Source: Streptomyces puniciscabiei
GTDB lineage: Bacteria > Actinomycetota > Actinomycetes > Streptomycetales > Streptomycetaceae
Length of the DNA: 64,000 nucleotides
Assembly (NCBI RefSeq): GCF_006715785.1
Contig: NZ_VFNX01000001.1
Coordinates: 2,432,501-2,496,500, forward strand
Direction: 5' to 3'
Below are positions 62,732 through 64,000 of this stretch, piece by piece. The position numbers were made by a program, and so were the translations under genes. The stretch's first letter is position 1. Each line of letters starts with the position of its first letter. The notes beneath the pieces are model-generated. The model worked only from the letters and a program-made list of their open reading frames with translations. It was not told the origin of the DNA and made no database searches.

Positions 62732-64000
62732 AGGCCGTACTCCTTCCAGCGGCGGTCCACCAGGGCCGCCGTAGCCGGGTCCGACAGGACCATGTCCGGC
62801 CAGCCCCCGTCGCGGGTGTAGCCCTCCTCGGGCCACTTCTTGGTCGCGTCGATGCCCGCCTTGCCGCCCCAGAACTGCTGGTAGGAGGCGTGGTCGAGAT
62901 GGTCGACGGGGCCTTCGACGACCGTGAGGTCCCGGGCGTAGTCGGTGTTGCCGAGCGCCCGCCAGGCGACCTCGTGCAGATCGTGCACGTCGCAGTCGGC
63001 GTCCACGACCACGATCAGCTTGGTCAGGGACATCATGTGTGCCCCCCAGATCGCGTGCATCACCTTCTGCGCGTGCTTGGGGTACTTCTTGTCGATCGAG
63101 ACGATCGCGCAGTTGTGGAAGCCGCCCGCCTCGGGCAGGTGGTAGTCCACGATGTCCGGGACGATGATCTTGAGGAGCGGGAGGAAGAAGCGTTCGGTCG
63201 CGCGGCCGAGCGGTCCGTCCTCCGTCGGGGGGCGGCCCACGACGATCGACTGGAGCAGGGGACGGCGGCGCATCGTCACGCAGTCGATCCTCAGCGCCGG
63301 GAACGGTTCCTGCGGGGTGTAGAAGCCGGTGTGGTCGCCGAAGGGTCCCTCGGGCAGCATCTCGCCCGGCTCCAGCCAGCCCTCCAGGACGACCTCGGCG
63401 TTCGCCGGCACCTGGAGCGGGACGGTCTTGCAGTCGACCATCTCGATCCGCTTGCCCGCGATGAACCCGGCGAACAGGTACTCGTCGATGTCACCGGGGA
63501 GCGGGGCGGTGGAGGCGTAGGTGACGGCCGGGGGGCACCCGAAGGCGATGGCGACGGGCAGCCGCTCGCCCCTTCTCGCGGCCACCTGGTAGTGGTTGCG
63601 GCTGTCCTTGTGGATCTGCCAGTGCATGCCGATGGTGCGCCTGTCGTGGCGCTGGAGGCGGTAGAGCCCGAGGTTGCGGACGCCCGACTCCGGGTCCTTG
63701 GTGTGGGTGAGCCCCAGGTTGAAGAAGGAGCCGCCGTCCTTGGGCCAGGTGAACAGCGCCGGGAGCCGGTCGAGGTCCACCTCGTCGCCGTGCAGGACGA
63801 CCTCCTGTACCGGGGCGCTGTCAGCCTTCACCTTCTTCGGCGGCACATGGGTCATCGCGCCCAGCTTCCCGAAGGCCTCGCGCACGCCGACGAAGCCGTG
63901 CGGCAGTTCGGGCCGCAGCAGGCCGCCGATCTTCTCGGAGATCTCGCCGTACGACTTCAGGCCCAGCGCCTTCAGCAGGCGGCGGTCGGTGCCGAAGACG
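62728..64000 (-). CDS. ubiD: UbiD-family decarboxylase (5' end outside window)
   Basis: About 424 residues are visible; the frame is open to the right edge, so the N-terminus is missing. Family blocks include NLGLYRLQRHDRRTIGMHWQIHKDSRNHY, EVVLEGWLEPGEMLPEGPFGDHTGFY (the E-x-x-x-E catalytic/prFMN region with PEGPFGDHTGFY), SIVVGRPPTEDGPLG and CDVHDLHEVAWRALGN. It uses prenyl-FMN from UbiX. In the futalosine pathway a UbiD homologue removes the 6-carboxylate after prenylation. The ATG at 63885 is internal, not the start. Confidence 0.94.
   Translation of the reverse strand, partial: VFGTDRRLLKALGLKSYGEISEKIGGLLRPELPHGFVGVREAFGKLGAMTHVPPKKVKADSAPVQEVVLHGDEVDLDRLPALFTWPKDGGSFFNLGLTHTKDPESGVRNLGLYRLQRHDRRTIGMHWQIHKDSRNHYQVAARRGERLPVAIAFGCPPAVTYASTAPLPGDIDEYLFAGFIAGKRIEMVDCKTVPLQVPANAEVVLEGWLEPGEMLPEGPFGDHTGFYTPQEPFPALRIDCVTMRRRPLLQSIVVGRPPTEDGPLGRATERFFLPLLKIIVPDIVDYHLPEAGGFHNCAIVSIDKKYPKHAQKVMHAIWGAHMMSLTKLIVVVDADCDVHDLHEVAWRALGNTDYARDLTVVEGPVDHLDHASYQQFWGGKAGIDATKKWPEEGYTRDGGWPDMVLSDPATAALVDRRWKEYGL

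Noticed and set aside
63883..63885. ATG 63885 as the ubiD start
   Set aside because: The reading frame stays open to the window edge with UbiD-like sequence (LLKALGLKSYGEISEKI), so the true start is outside.

Overview
The window is high-GC DNA with GC-rich third codon positions, many GTG starts, AGGAGG-type ribosome sites, futalosine-pathway menaquinone genes, WhiJ-type regulator/DUF397 pairs and Streptomyces-type Ser/Thr kinases. It is almost certainly a Streptomyces chromosome. Gene content matches the core region that in S. coelicolor holds nuoA-N and the mqn genes (recalled, not searched). I saw no tRNA, rRNA, CRISPR array, insertion sequence or prophage.

Layout. Positions 1-4.3 kb: a truncated LolA-like lipoprotein-carrier gene, a cluster of hairpins, a long-chain polyprenyl diphosphate synthase, a c-di-AMP (ydaO) riboswitch ahead of a secreted lytic transglycosylase, and a HAD phosphatase. 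4.4-10.1 kb: an FMO-like flavoprotein with an ATP-grasp ligase, divergent fumarylacetoacetase, a frameshifted GntR relic and an M56 membrane peptidase. 10.3-17.2 kb: a compact accessory operon of HutC-type regulator, two-cluster ferredoxin, ABC importer (binding protein carrying a C-terminal NosL-like domain, permease, ATPase) and an AprA/FrdA-like flavoprotein fused to HEAT repeats. This is the most unusual system in the window. 17.2-19.2 kb: RecQ helicase.

19.3-35.4 kb: the complete 14-gene complex I operon nuoA-N on the minus strand, tightly coupled by ATGA/GTGA overlaps, closed by a 19-bp perfect-stem terminator and preceded by a Rex-type redox operator. 36-43.5 kb: a secreted NlpC/P60 peptidase, peptide deformylase, a geranylgeranyl-reductase-type flavoprotein (MenJ-like), an acetyltransferase, a single-PASTA protein, MenG methyltransferase, a degenerate amidohydrolase, MqnC and a prepilin peptidase. 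43.6-53.7 kb: two membrane Ser/Thr kinases, MqnA, a cold-shock gene with a terminator-like hairpin in its leader, a cupin regulator divergent from azlCD, a methyltransferase, a WhiJ-like XRE/DUF397/HATPase triad and a LysR regulator. 53.8-64 kb: acyl-CoA synthetase, MaoC dehydratase and TetR (a lipid module), DUF4229 protein, acetyltransferase, UdgX-type uracil-DNA glycosylase, MqnE, an Lrp regulator, and ubiX-ubiA-ubiD.

Functionally, the window concentrates the low-potential end of the respiratory chain: complex I, most of the futalosine menaquinone pathway (mqnA, mqnC, mqnE and the ubiA/ubiD/ubiX late steps), the side-chain synthase, the final methyltransferase and a probable side-chain reductase. 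Around this core sit cell-wall hydrolases under second-messenger control and several small regulatory modules. Starts were chosen from Shine-Dalgarno spacing and operon overlap; where they differ from the longest open frame this is stated.
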